Assembly: GCA_038258215.1 (NCBI GenBank)
Contig: JBBSQC010000013.1
Span: 20,599 to 84,598, forward strand
Direction of reading: 5' to 3'
Source: Fodinibacter sp038258215
GTDB taxonomy: Bacteria; Actinomycetota; Actinomycetes; Actinomycetales; Dermatophilaceae
DNA length: 64,000 bases
Below, piece after piece: positions 46,799-55,096 of the stretch. Within the stretch, counting starts at the first letter, position 1. Every line of letters starts with the position of its first letter. A program made the translations under genes and the position numbers. The notes under the pieces are model-generated. The model made no database searches, was not told the origin of the DNA, and saw only the letters and a program-made list of their open reading frames with translations.

Positions 46799-46858
46799 GT
46801 GATGTCGACCGCTCAGCGATTTACCGGGCCCTCGGGCCACGTCGACCGCGCCAACTGA
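46799..46858 (+). CDS. Possible 19-codon leader ORF upstream of pheST
   Basis: GTG-ATG starts a 19-codon frame ending in TGA at 46856-46858; the peptide includes STAQRFTGPSGHVDRAN. It has only one Phe, so classic phenylalanine attenuation like PheM is unlikely. Evidence is the leaderless -10 box and the position 124 nt before pheS. The remaining spacer to pheS holds a TAGACT box near 46944 but no T-box sequence. Confidence 0.3.
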   Translation: MMSTAQRFTGPSGHVDRAN

Positions 46859-46981
46859 GCGCAGGTCCTGGCACGGCATTCGCTGCGTCCGCACCCGCCC
46901 GGGGGCCAGACCACCCCAGCCCCGGCGTGCTTCGAGCCTCCTAGACTCGGGCCCGCCCCACCCCCGCCCGAAGTGGACACC

Positions 46982-48076
46982 ATGTCAGGACCCAACACCA
47001 GCTACGACCCCGTCGAGGTCGCCGCGCTCGACCCCCAGGCCGTCCAGGACGCCGTGACGGACGCCGTCTGTGCCGCCGGGGCGGCATCCTCCCTCGATGA
47101 GCTGAAGGCGGCACGCACGGCTCACCAGGGTGACAGGAGCGCGCTCGCCCTCGCGAACCGCGAGATCGGCGCCCTGCCGCCCAGCGCGAAGGCGGAGGCC
47201 GGCAAGCGCGTGGGGGCGGCCCGCGGCCGGGTGGCGGCGCTGTTCGCGGCCCGCCAGGCCGAGCTCGAGGCCGAGCGCGACGAGCGCATCCTCACCGAGG
47301 AGTCCGTCGACGTCACCCTGCCCACTGGCCGCCGGCCGCTGGGTCGGCGCCACCCGATCGAGCTGATGTCGCAGCGCATCGCCGACCTGTTCGTCGGAAT
47401 GGGCTGGGAGATCGCCGAGGGTCCGGAGATCGAGGCCGAGTGGTTCAACTTCGACGCGCTGAACTTCGACGCCGACCACCCCGCGCGCCAGATGCAGGAC
47501 ACGTTCTACGTCGACCCGCCCGAGGACGGTCTCGTGCTGCGCACGCACACCTCCCCGGTGCAGGCCCGGACCCTGCTCGAGCGCGGAGTGCCGGTCTACG
47601 TCGCCGCGATCGGCCGGGTCTTCCGCACCGACGAGCTCGACGCCACCCACATGCCGGCGTTCCACCAGGTCGAGGGGCTCGCGGTGGACGAGGGCATCAC
47701 CATGGCCCACCTCAAGGGCACCCTCGACCGGCTCGCGGCCGAGCTGTTCGGCGAGGGCATCACCACCCGGCTCCGGCCCTCGTTCTTCCCGTTCACCGAG
47801 CCGAGCGCCGAGATGGACCTGCGCTGCTTCGTCTGCCGGGGCGAGGACCCGGACTGTCGCACCTGCAAGGGCACGGGGTGGATCGAGTGGGGTGGCTGCG
47901 GGATGGTCAACCGCAACGTCCTCACGGCGTGCGGCGTCGACGCCGACCGCTACACCGGTTTCGCGTTCGGCATGGGCATCGACCGGGCGCTGATGTTCCG
48001 CACCGGGGTCAGCGACATGCGGGACATGATCGAGGGCGACGTGCGCTTCGACGCCCAGTTCGGGATGGAGATCTGA
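46982..48076 (+). CDS. pheS: Phenylalanyl-tRNA synthetase alpha subunit
   Basis: PheS carries the catalytic class II core of the heterotetramer charging tRNA-Phe. The 364-residue protein has an N-terminal coiled-coil region, RRPLGRRHPIELMSQRI, AEWFNFDALNFDADHPAR, LRTHTSPVQAR (motif 2 region), and GFAFGMGIDRALMFR (motif 3). Near 275-290 it has CFVCRGEDPDCRTCKG, a two-CxxC cluster that probably binds zinc, found in a subset of bacterial PheS. ATG 46982 is used; GTG 46973 three codons upstream is possible. The stop overlaps pheT as TGATG. Confidence 0.96.
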   Translation: MSGPNTSYDPVEVAALDPQAVQDAVTDAVCAAGAASSLDELKAARTAHQGDRSALALANREIGALPPSAKAEAGKRVGAARGRVAALFAARQAELEAERDERILTEESVDVTLPTGRRPLGRRHPIELMSQRIADLFVGMGWEIAEGPEIEAEWFNFDALNFDADHPARQMQDTFYVDPPEDGLVLRTHTSPVQARTLLERGVPVYVAAIGRVFRTDELDATHMPAFHQVEGLAVDEGITMAHLKGTLDRLAAELFGEGITTRLRPSFFPFTEPSAEMDLRCFVCRGEDPDCRTCKGTGWIEWGGCGMVNRNVLTACGVDADRYTGFAFGMGIDRALMFRTGVSDMRDMIEGDVRFDAQFGMEI

Positions 48077-50628
48077 TGCGCGTTCCCATCGACTGGCTGC
48101 GCGACTACGTCGACGTCCCCGCCGACGTCTCTGGCGCGCAGGTCGCCGCCGACCTCGTGCGCGTCGGGTTGGAGGAGGAGGGGCTGCACACCGGAGGGGT
48201 CACCGGGCCCCTCGTCGTCGGCCGCGTGCTGAGCCGGGTGGCCGAGCCGCAGAAGAACGGCAAGACGGTCAACTGGTGCAGGGTCGACGTGGGTGATGCC
48301 AACGGCACCGGCGAGCCCCAGGGCATCGTGTGCGGTGCCCACAACTTCGACGTCGACGACCTCGTCGTCGTGATCCTCCCCGGCGGCGTGCTGAGCACTC
48401 CGCAGGGTCCGTTGACCGTGAGCGCCCGAAAGACCTACGGACACGTGTCGGCGGGCATGATCTGCTCCGAGCGCGAGCTCGGCATCGGCGACGACCACGA
48501 CGGCATCCTCGTGCTGGGCCGTCGGTTCGCCGAGGACGCCGGCACCCTGGAGCGGCTCACGCCCGGATCCGACGCCATCACCCTGCTCGGGCTGGACCGC
48601 GAGACGGTCGAGGTCAACGTCACGCCCGACCGCGGCTACTGCTTCTCGGTCCGTGGCATCGCGCGGGAGTACTCGCACGCGACCGGCGCGGTCTTCACGG
48701 ACCCGGCATCCGCCCTGGCGGCCGCCGCCCCCGCGGCCACCGACGGCGGCTTCCCCGTGGAGCTCCACGACCGGTCCCCGATCCGGGACCGCGACGGGTG
48801 TGACCGCTACGTCGTGCGGGTCGTCCGGGGCATCGACCTCGCGGCCCCCACGCCACGGTGGATGGCCACGCGGCTCACCGAGGCCGGCATGCGCTCGATC
48901 TCGCTGGCCGTCGACGTCACGAACTACGTCATGCTCGGGCTCGGGCAGCCGCTGCACGCCTTCGACCTCGACACCCTCGAGGGGCCGATCGTGGTCCGCC
49001 GCGCCCACGCCGGCGAGCGGCTCACCACCCTCGACGGCTCCGACCGGGCCCTCGACCCGGGGGACCTGCTCATCACCGACCGTGGCGGCGACCGCGCCGT
49101 GGCCCTCGCCGGCGTCATGGGCGGGGCCGAGACCGAGGTGGGACGCTCGACCACCGACGTCCTCATCGAGTCCGCCCACTTCGAGCCGGTCACCGTCGCG
49201 CGCACCGCGCGCCGCCACCGGCTCCCGTCGGAGGCCTCGCGTCGCTTCGAGCGGGGTGTCGACCCGGCGCTCGCCGCGGCTGCGGCCCAGCTCGCGGTCG
49301 ACCTCCTGGTCGAGCACGGCGGTGGCGCGGCGGATCCGGACGTCACCGACGTGGGCCACCCGGCCGGCCCGGCTCCGGTCACGATGGACGCGGAATTCCC
49401 GGCCCGGATCGTCGGGGTCGACTACCCGGCATCCGAGGTCACCACCATCCTCGAGTCGATCGGCTGCGAGGTGTCGGACGACGCGGACGTCCTCACGGTC
49501 GTGCCGCCGACCTGGCGGCCGGACCTCACGACGCCAGAGGACCTCGTCGAGGAGGTGGCCCGCATCCACGGCTACGAGCGGATCCCGTCGATCGTGCCGA
49601 CCCCGCCCGGTGGGGGCGGCCTGACGCACGGCCAGCGCGTGCGGCGCACGGTCGCCGACGTGCTCGCCGGTCAGGGTCTGAGCGAGGTGTGGAGCGCGCC
49701 GTTCGTGGCGGCCGACCGGTATGCCGCGCTCGGCCTGGACGTCGACGTCGAAGTCGCACGCGGGGTGCGCCTCGCGAACCCCCTGTCCGACGAGCAACCC
49801 CTCATGCGCACCAGGCTCCTCGCGACGCTGGTCGACGCCTTGCGGCGCAACGTCGCTCGCGGCACCCGCGACGTCGGCCTCTTCGAGGTCGGGCTCGTCG
49901 TGGCGCTCGACGGGCCTCAGGGCTCGGCCCCGACCGAGGACGTGGGGGTGCGGCCGTCGGACGAGAAGCTGGACGTGATCAGGGCGGCCGTGCCGCCGCA
50001 GCCACGACACCTCGCCGTGCTGCTCGCCGGGGACCGGGACCGCGCGGGTTGGTGGGGTGCAGGGCGGCCGGCCGACGTCTCCGACGTCGTCGAGCTGGCT
50101 CGGACACTCGGCGAAGCCCTCGGCGTGCCGCTCGAGGTCAGGTCCGACGCCGTTGCACCGTTCCACCCGGGGCGGTGCGGCCGGGTCGAGCTCACCGACG
50201 GCACCGTCGTGGGGCACGTCGGCGAGCTGCACCCCAAGGCGCTCGCGACGCTCGGTCTGCCGCAGCGCACCGTGGGCGGCGAGCTGGACCTGGACGTGCT
50301 CACCCGGGCGTCCGAGCCCACCGTGCAGGCCCGCACCCTGCACACCTACCCCATGGCCCAGACCGACATCGCGCTCGTCGTCGGCGAGAGCGTGCCCGCC
50401 GCCGAGGTGCAGCGGCTGCTGCGGGAGGGGGCCGGGGCCCAGCTCGAGTCGGTCACGCTGTTCGACGTCTACCGCGGCGACCAGGTGGAGCGGGGGCGCA
50501 AGTCGCTGGCTTACCGGCTGACCTTCCGGGCTCCGGACCGCACCCTCACCACGGACGAGGTCAGCTCCCTCCGGGACGCGGCCCTGGCGTCCGTCGGGAC
50601 CGCGGTCGGCGCGGTGCAGCGGGCATGA
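48076..50628 (+). CDS. pheT: Phenylalanyl-tRNA synthetase beta subunit
   Basis: PheT (850 residues) binds tRNA and edits mischarged Tyr-tRNA. Order of domains: MRVPIDWLRDYVDVP start, a tRNA-binding OB fold (VVGRVLSRVAEPQKNGKTVN), the B3/B4 editing domain (LTTLDGSDRALDPGDLLITD, VMGGAETEV), the B5 domain, the catalytic-like core (VWSAPFVAADRYAALGL) and the anticodon-binding FDX-ACB domain at the end (FDVYRGDQVERGRKSLAYRL). The length is normal. Translationally coupled to pheS and overlapping the next gene by 4 nt. Confidence 0.96.
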   Translation: MRVPIDWLRDYVDVPADVSGAQVAADLVRVGLEEEGLHTGGVTGPLVVGRVLSRVAEPQKNGKTVNWCRVDVGDANGTGEPQGIVCGAHNFDVDDLVVVILPGGVLSTPQGPLTVSARKTYGHVSAGMICSERELGIGDDHDGILVLGRRFAEDAGTLERLTPGSDAITLLGLDRETVEVNVTPDRGYCFSVRGIAREYSHATGAVFTDPASALAAAAPAATDGGFPVELHDRSPIRDRDGCDRYVVRVVRGIDLAAPTPRWMATRLTEAGMRSISLAVDVTNYVMLGLGQPLHAFDLDTLEGPIVVRRAHAGERLTTLDGSDRALDPGDLLITDRGGDRAVALAGVMGGAETEVGRSTTDVLIESAHFEPVTVARTARRHRLPSEASRRFERGVDPALAAAAAQLAVDLLVEHGGGAADPDVTDVGHPAGPAPVTMDAEFPARIVGVDYPASEVTTILESIGCEVSDDADVLTVVPPTWRPDLTTPEDLVEEVARIHGYERIPSIVPTPPGGGGLTHGQRVRRTVADVLAGQGLSEVWSAPFVAADRYAALGLDVDVEVARGVRLANPLSDEQPLMRTRLLATLVDALRRNVARGTRDVGLFEVGLVVALDGPQGSAPTEDVGVRPSDEKLDVIRAAVPPQPRHLAVLLAGDRDRAGWWGAGRPADVSDVVELARTLGEALGVPLEVRSDAVAPFHPGRCGRVELTDGTVVGHVGELHPKALATLGLPQRTVGGELDLDVLTRASEPTVQARTLHTYPMAQTDIALVVGESVPAAEVQRLLREGAGAQLESVTLFDVYRGDQVERGRKSLAYRLTFRAPDRTLTTDEVSSLRDAALASVGTAVGAVQRA

Positions 50629-51377
50629 CCGCCCCGGGGCAGGGCGGCCACCTCGTCGCCGTGGTCACCGGGGCCAGCCGGGGCATCGGTCGCCACGTCG
50701 CGCAGGCTCTCGAGGACGCCGGGTATGCCGTGGAGCGGGGCTCCACGGCGGTCGCACCCATCGCCGACCGCGCGGCCGTGACGGCCTGGGTGGAGGAGAT
50801 CGTGGAGCGGCAGGGCCGCATCGACGTGCTCGTCAACAACGCAGGAGTCATCGACACCGAGGTCGACGTCTTCGCCTCGGACCCGGACCAGTGGTGGCAC
50901 ACCCAGGAGGTCAACGTCCTGGGTCCATACCTCATGACCTGGCTCGTCGCCCCGCACATGCTCGCCGCCGGCGGTGGTCGGGTCGTGAACATCAACAGCG
51001 GTGCGGCCCGGCGAGCCTCTGCGGTGGCCTCCGGCTACAACGTCAGCAAGACCGCCCTGGCTCGCCTCACTGGGTCAACCCACCTCGCGGGGTGGGAGCG
51101 CGGCATCCGGGCCTTCGACCTCATGCCCGGGGTGGTGCGCACCGAGATGACCGAGGCCATGGAGGCGCACGCCGGTCGCATCGAGTGGACCGACCCCGAC
51201 GAGGTGACCGACCTGGTGCTGGCCCTGGCGTCCGGCGCGCTGGACGACTGGTCGGGCCGTTTCGTGCGGGCGGGTGTCGACACGGTCGACTCGCTGACCG
51301 CGATGGCCGAGCGCGGTCTGGACCCGGGGGAGCGGGTGCTCGACCTCGTCCTGCGCCCCGAGGACCCCCTGGCCTGA
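50625..51377 (+). CDS. Short-chain dehydrogenase/reductase
   Basis: This 250-residue SDR has the NAD(P)-binding VVTGASRGIGRHVAQAL, the NNAG motif (LVNNAGVID), a catalytic Ser in VVNINSGAAR and the YxxxK pair in SGYNVSKTAL. The coenzyme preference may lean to NADP, judged by the Arg after the first strand, but that is weak. Substrate is unknown. ATG 50625 overlaps the pheT stop (ATGA). The gene seems to ride on the pheST transcript without clear functional link. Confidence 0.88.
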   Translation: MTAPGQGGHLVAVVTGASRGIGRHVAQALEDAGYAVERGSTAVAPIADRAAVTAWVEEIVERQGRIDVLVNNAGVIDTEVDVFASDPDQWWHTQEVNVLGPYLMTWLVAPHMLAAGGGRVVNINSGAARRASAVASGYNVSKTALARLTGSTHLAGWERGIRAFDLMPGVVRTEMTEAMEAHAGRIEWTDPDEVTDLVLALASGALDDWSGRFVRAGVDTVDSLTAMAERGLDPGERVLDLVLRPEDPLA

Positions 51378-51385
51378 CCACCCCG

Positions 51386-51480
51386 ACCAACTTTCTCGCC
51401 CGATCCCGGAACCTTCACCTCGACACCACTTCGGTGAGGGTGCGAACGTGAAGGTTGTCGCATCGGGCGGGAAAGTTGGT
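51386..51480. repeat. Imperfect 33-nt inverted repeat element between SDR gene and argC
   Basis: Left arm 51386-51418 and right arm 51448-51480 are mostly reverse-complementary: ACCAACTTTC...CGCCCGAT...AACCTTCAC against GTGAAGGTT...ATCGGGCG...GAAAGTTGGT, with a 29-nt loop. It fills most of the 158-bp spacer. It may be a terminator, a REP/MITE-like unit or a mobile-element scar. Confidence 0.8.
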
Positions 51481-51498
51481 GAAGGCCCAGGGTGGATG

Positions 51499-51536
51499 TG
51501 TGTATGAAGTATCCGAGTCCTGTATAGTCATGCACA
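51499..51536 (+). promoter_or_regulatory. Double ARG box over the argC promoter
   Basis: The 18-nt windows 51499-51516 (core TGTATGAAGTATCC) and 51519-51536 (core TGTATAGTCATGCA) are separated by 2 nt, the usual spacing of paired ArgR sites. The second resembles the palindromic ARG-box core TGCATA-N2-TATGCA and covers the -10 TATAGT (51523-51528), which ends 7 nt before ATG 51536. ArgR is encoded in the same operon. Confidence 0.6.
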
Positions 51537-52579
51537 TGATTCGAGTCGCGGTCGCGGGGGCGAGCGGGTATGCCGGGGGCGAGCTCCTCCGGTTGCTGCT
51601 GGCCCACCCCGAGGTCGAGATCGGTGCGCTGACCGCGTCCTCCAACGCCGGCCAGCCGCTCGGGTCGATCCACCCGCACCTGACCCCGCTCGCCGACCGT
51701 CGCCTCGAGGGCACCTCCCCCGAGGTCCTCGCGGGCCACGAGGCCGTCTTCCTCGCCCTGCCGCACGGCCACTCCGCTGCCCTTGCCGCTCAGCTGGGTC
51801 CCGACGTCGTGGTCATCGACTGCGGTGCCGACTTCCGCCTCCGGGACGCGGCCGCCTGGGACGCCTTCTACGACACCCCGTTTGCCGGGTCGTGGCCCTA
51901 CGGGCTGCCGGAGCTCCTCACGCCGGCAGGCAAGCAGCGCGACCGGCTGCAGGGCCAACGCAGGGTGGCGGTGCCCGGGTGCTACCCCACGGCCGTCTCC
52001 CTCGCGCTCGCCCCGGGGCTGGCTGCGGGCGTGATCGAGGAGCAGGACATCACGGTGGTCGCAGCCTCGGGCACCTCGGGCGCGGGGCGAGCGCTCAAGA
52101 CGCACCTCCTCGGCTCGGAGGTCATGGGTGCGATGTCGCCCTACGGCGTGGGTGGCGTGCACCGGCACACGCCCGAGATCGAGCAGAACCTCACCGCGGC
52201 ATCCGGTGGTCGAGGCGTCACCGTGTCGTTCACCCCGACCCTCGCCCCCATGCCCCGTGGCATCCTCGCCACCTGCACCGCCCGGGTCCACCCCGGCGCG
52301 GATGCCGCATCCGTGCGGTCGGCGTGGACCTCGGCCTATGAGGGCGAGACCTTCGTGCACCTGCTCCCAGAGGGTCGGTGGCCCAGCACCTCGAGTGTGC
52401 TCGGCAGCAACGCGGTGCACCTCCAGGTCGTGCTCGACGAGCGGGTCGGACGCGTCGTCGTCGTCGCCGCCGTCGACAACCTCACCAAGGGAACCGCAGG
52501 AGCCGCCGTGCAGTGCCTCAACCTCGCCGTCGGCCTGCCGGAGGCCACCGGGCTTCCTGTCGCGGGGGTGGCGCCGTGA
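51536..52579 (+). CDS. argC: N-acetyl-gamma-glutamyl-phosphate reductase
   Basis: ArgC reduces N-acetylglutamyl phosphate with NADPH in arginine synthesis. The 347-residue protein has the dinucleotide motif VAVAGASGYAGGELLRLL, FLALPHGHS, VIDCGADFRL, the active-site Cys in VPGCYPTAVSLAL, AASGTSGAGR and HTPEIEQNL with the catalytic His. ATG 51536 lies 7 nt after TATAGT and is preferred over ATG 51530. It begins an eight-gene arg operon with overlaps or very short gaps. Confidence 0.96.
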   Translation: MIRVAVAGASGYAGGELLRLLLAHPEVEIGALTASSNAGQPLGSIHPHLTPLADRRLEGTSPEVLAGHEAVFLALPHGHSAALAAQLGPDVVVIDCGADFRLRDAAAWDAFYDTPFAGSWPYGLPELLTPAGKQRDRLQGQRRVAVPGCYPTAVSLALAPGLAAGVIEEQDITVVAASGTSGAGRALKTHLLGSEVMGAMSPYGVGGVHRHTPEIEQNLTAASGGRGVTVSFTPTLAPMPRGILATCTARVHPGADAASVRSAWTSAYEGETFVHLLPEGRWPSTSSVLGSNAVHLQVVLDERVGRVVVVAAVDNLTKGTAGAAVQCLNLAVGLPEATGLPVAGVAP

Positions 52580-52989
52580 GCGTGATGCCCCTGCACCTCA
52601 TGAAACATCCCGAGCGCTTGTCGATCGTGCGACTGCCCGGTGGCGAGGAGCCCGGATTCGACTGGGCCGCGGGGCCGTTCGCGAGCCTGACGCGCACCCC
52701 GGACGAGACGTCGGTGGTGTGCCTCACCGCCTCGGTGCCGACCCGGGCCCGCACCGAGGGACCGTTCGTCGCCGTCGAGGTGGCGGGGCCGCTGACCTTC
52801 GGGGCCGTGGGCATCTTCGCCACGGTGCTCGAGCCGCTGGCCACGGCCGGCATCTCCATCCTGGGCTTCTCGACCTTCGACACGGACTGGATCCTCGTGC
52901 CGACCGACCACGTCGGTGACGCGGAGACCGCGTGGCGGCGAGCAGGGTTCATCGTCACCCCCACGTCGCTGTCCGGAGGGTCTCGCTGA
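52576..52989 (+). CDS. ACT-domain protein (CASTOR-like ACT_7 type) within the arg operon
   Basis: This 137-residue protein starts at GTG 52576 (GTGA overlap with argC) and ends in a TGATG overlap with argJ. It shows HPERLSIVRLPGGEE, DETSVVCLTASVP and a C-terminal ACT fold FVAVEVAGPLTFGAVGIFAT / ISILGFSTFDTDWILV. This is the arrangement of the ACT_7 family, which includes the eukaryotic arginine sensors CASTOR1/2. ACT domains bind amino acids and regulate enzymes. Position between argC and argJ suggests a role in arginine or acetylglutamate sensing, but that is inference and no partner is known. Confidence 0.8.
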   Translation: MSVMPLHLMKHPERLSIVRLPGGEEPGFDWAAGPFASLTRTPDETSVVCLTASVPTRARTEGPFVAVEVAGPLTFGAVGIFATVLEPLATAGISILGFSTFDTDWILVPTDHVGDAETAWRRAGFIVTPTSLSGGSR

Positions 52990-54140
52990 TGTCCGTCACC
53001 ACCCCCCGAGGGTTCCGCGCGTCGGGCACCACCGCCGGGCTCAAGGCGTCGGGCCGCCCGGACGTCGCGCTGGTCGTCAACGACGGCCCCGACCACCACG
53101 GCGCCGCGGTCTTCACGTCCAACCGCATCGAGGCCGCCCCGGTCACCTGGTCCCGCCAGGTCCTGGCCGACGGCAGGGTGGACGCGGTCGTCCTCAACAG
53201 CGGGGGTGCCAACGCCTGCACCGGGGCGCCGGGCTTCCGGGACAGCCACGCCACGGCCGAGCACGTCGGGTCGCTGTTGGACGTCGGCGCCGGCGACGTC
53301 GTGGTGTGCTCCACCGGCCTGATCGGCGAGCTGCTGCCGATGGACCTCCTCCTGCCGGGGGTCACGGCAGCGGCCGAGGGGCTCACTGTCGACGGCGGGG
53401 CCGCTGCGGCAGAGGCGATCATGACGACCGACACCGTCGCCAAGACAGCGGTCGCCGAGCGCCCGGGCTGGTCGGTGGGTGGCATGGCCAAGGGGGCCGG
53501 CATGTTGGCGCCCTCGCTCGCGACGATGCTCGTCGTGGTCACCACGGATGCCGTCGCCGACCCCCCCGGCCTCGACGGCGTGCTGCGCGCCGCGACCGCT
53601 CCGACCTTCGACCGCGTCGACTCCGACGGGTGCATGTCCACCAACGACACGGTGCTGCTCATGGCGTCCGGAGCCTCCGGCGTGACCGTCTCGACCCCCG
53701 ACCTCACCGCGGCCGTCACCGAGGTCTGCGCCTCGCTCGCCCGCCAGCTCGTCGCCGACGCGGAGGGGGCCCACCACGACATCGCGATCGAGGTGCGCTC
53801 GGCGGCATCCGAGGACGACGCCCTCGAGGTGGCGCGCTCCGTGGCCCGCAACAACCTCTTCAAGTGCGCCGTCTTCGGCAACGACCCCAACTGGGGGCGC
53901 GTCCTGGCTGCCGTGGGCACCACCTCGGCAGCGTTCGACCCGACCGAGCTCGACGTCGCGATCAACGGGGTCCAGGTCTGTCGCAGCGGCGGGGTCGGTG
54001 AGGACCGCTCGCTCGTCGACCTCTCGGGGCGTGAGGTGGGCGTCGTCGTGGACCTCCACGCCGGCGGGGCCACCGCCACCATCTGGACCAACGACCTGAC
54101 CCACGACTACGTCCACGAGAACTCCGCGTACTCGACCTGA
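52989..54140 (+). CDS. argJ: Bifunctional ornithine acetyltransferase / N-acetylglutamate synthase
   Basis: ArgJ recycles the acetyl group from N-acetylornithine to glutamate and may also use acetyl-CoA. The 383-residue precursor has the self-cleavage site APSLATML, where Thr179 becomes the N-terminal nucleophile of the beta chain. Also present are SGGANACTGAPG, CSTGLIGELLPMD and NNLFKCAVFGNDPNWGR, and the C-terminus NSAYST, typical for ArgJ. Its presence implies the cyclic pathway, so argE is not needed. Confidence 0.96.
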   Translation: MSVTTPRGFRASGTTAGLKASGRPDVALVVNDGPDHHGAAVFTSNRIEAAPVTWSRQVLADGRVDAVVLNSGGANACTGAPGFRDSHATAEHVGSLLDVGAGDVVVCSTGLIGELLPMDLLLPGVTAAAEGLTVDGGAAAAEAIMTTDTVAKTAVAERPGWSVGGMAKGAGMLAPSLATMLVVVTTDAVADPPGLDGVLRAATAPTFDRVDSDGCMSTNDTVLLMASGASGVTVSTPDLTAAVTEVCASLARQLVADAEGAHHDIAIEVRSAASEDDALEVARSVARNNLFKCAVFGNDPNWGRVLAAVGTTSAAFDPTELDVAINGVQVCRSGGVGEDRSLVDLSGREVGVVVDLHAGGATATIWTNDLTHDYVHENSAYST

Positions 54141-54154
54141 GGAGGTCCCCACCC

Positions 54155-55096
54155 ATGACGCCCCCGGAACAGGCGCTGCGCGGCGCGATCGACGCGGCCG
54201 CCCTTCGTGTCGCACAGTCGAAGGCCAGCACCCTCGTCGAGGCGCTCCCGTGGCTCGAACAGTTCCGTGGTGCCCTCGTCGTCGTGAAGTACGGCGGCAA
54301 CGCGATGGTCGACGACGAGCTCAAGGCGGCCTTCGCCCAGGACGTGGCCTTCCTGCGGTATGCCGGGCTGCGGCCGGTCGTCGTCCACGGGGGCGGACCG
54401 CAGATCAAGGGGATGCTCGACCGGCTCGGGCTGGAGTCCGAGTTCCGGGGAGGCTTGCGGGTGACCACCCCGGAGGTCATGGAGGTCGTGCGGATGGTGC
54501 TGACGGGCCAGGTCGGGCGCGAGCTGGTGGGCCTGCTCAACCAGCACGGTCCCGTCGCCGTCGGACTGTCGGGGGAGGACGGGGGCCTGCTCGGGGCCCG
54601 ACGCCGCGGGGTGGTTGTCGACGGCATCGAGCACGACATCGGGCTGGTCGGCGACGTGGTCCAGGTCGAGCCGGCCGCGGTGCACGACCTCCTCGAGGCG
54701 GGCCGGATCCCCGTCGTCTCCACGATCGCCCCCGACCTCGACGCCCCCGGCGAGGTGCTCAACGTGAACGCCGACACCGCTGCCGCTGCGCTGGCCGCGG
54801 CCCTCGGGGCCAGCAAGCTCGTCGTGCTGACCGATGTCGAGGGTGTCTACGCGTCGTGGCCGGATCGCGGCTCGCTGCTCTCCGAGCTCTCCGTGAGCGG
54901 CGCCCGCGAGCTGCTCGCGACCGTCGACGCGGGGATGATCCCCAAGCTCGAGGCGTGCGTGCGCGCGGTCGAGGCCGGCGTGCCGCGGGCGCACGTCATC
55001 GACGGGCGTCAACCGCACTCCCTCCTGCTCGAGGTCTTCACCTCCGAGGGCATCGGGACGATGATCCTCCCGGACGCGGAGGCGCGTCATGACTGA
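54155..55096 (+). CDS. argB: Acetylglutamate kinase
   Basis: ArgB phosphorylates N-acetylglutamate, usually the step inhibited by arginine in cyclic pathways. The 313-residue amino-acid kinase has VVVKYGGNAMVDDELK, PVVVHGGGPQIKGMLDRLGL, GQVGRELVGLLNQHG, VLNVNADTAAAALAAAL and VLTDVEGVY. The N-terminal helix ahead of the kinase core (residues 5-35) is present, the feature of arginine-sensitive hexameric forms, so feedback inhibition is likely. GAGGAG overlaps the argJ stop. Overlaps argD by 8 nt. Confidence 0.96.
   Translation: MTPPEQALRGAIDAAALRVAQSKASTLVEALPWLEQFRGALVVVKYGGNAMVDDELKAAFAQDVAFLRYAGLRPVVVHGGGPQIKGMLDRLGLESEFRGGLRVTTPEVMEVVRMVLTGQVGRELVGLLNQHGPVAVGLSGEDGGLLGARRRGVVVDGIEHDIGLVGDVVQVEPAAVHDLLEAGRIPVVSTIAPDLDAPGEVLNVNADTAAAALAAALGASKLVVLTDVEGVYASWPDRGSLLSELSVSGARELLATVDAGMIPKLEACVRAVEAGVPRAHVIDGRQPHSLLLEVFTSEGIGTMILPDAEARHD

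Noticed and set aside
46859..46981. T-box riboswitch before pheS
   Set aside because: No TGGNACCGCG-type T-box sequence or specifier stem was found.
47950..50343. 797-codon open frame antisense to pheT
   Set aside because: Same compositional shadow; pheT domains account for the region.
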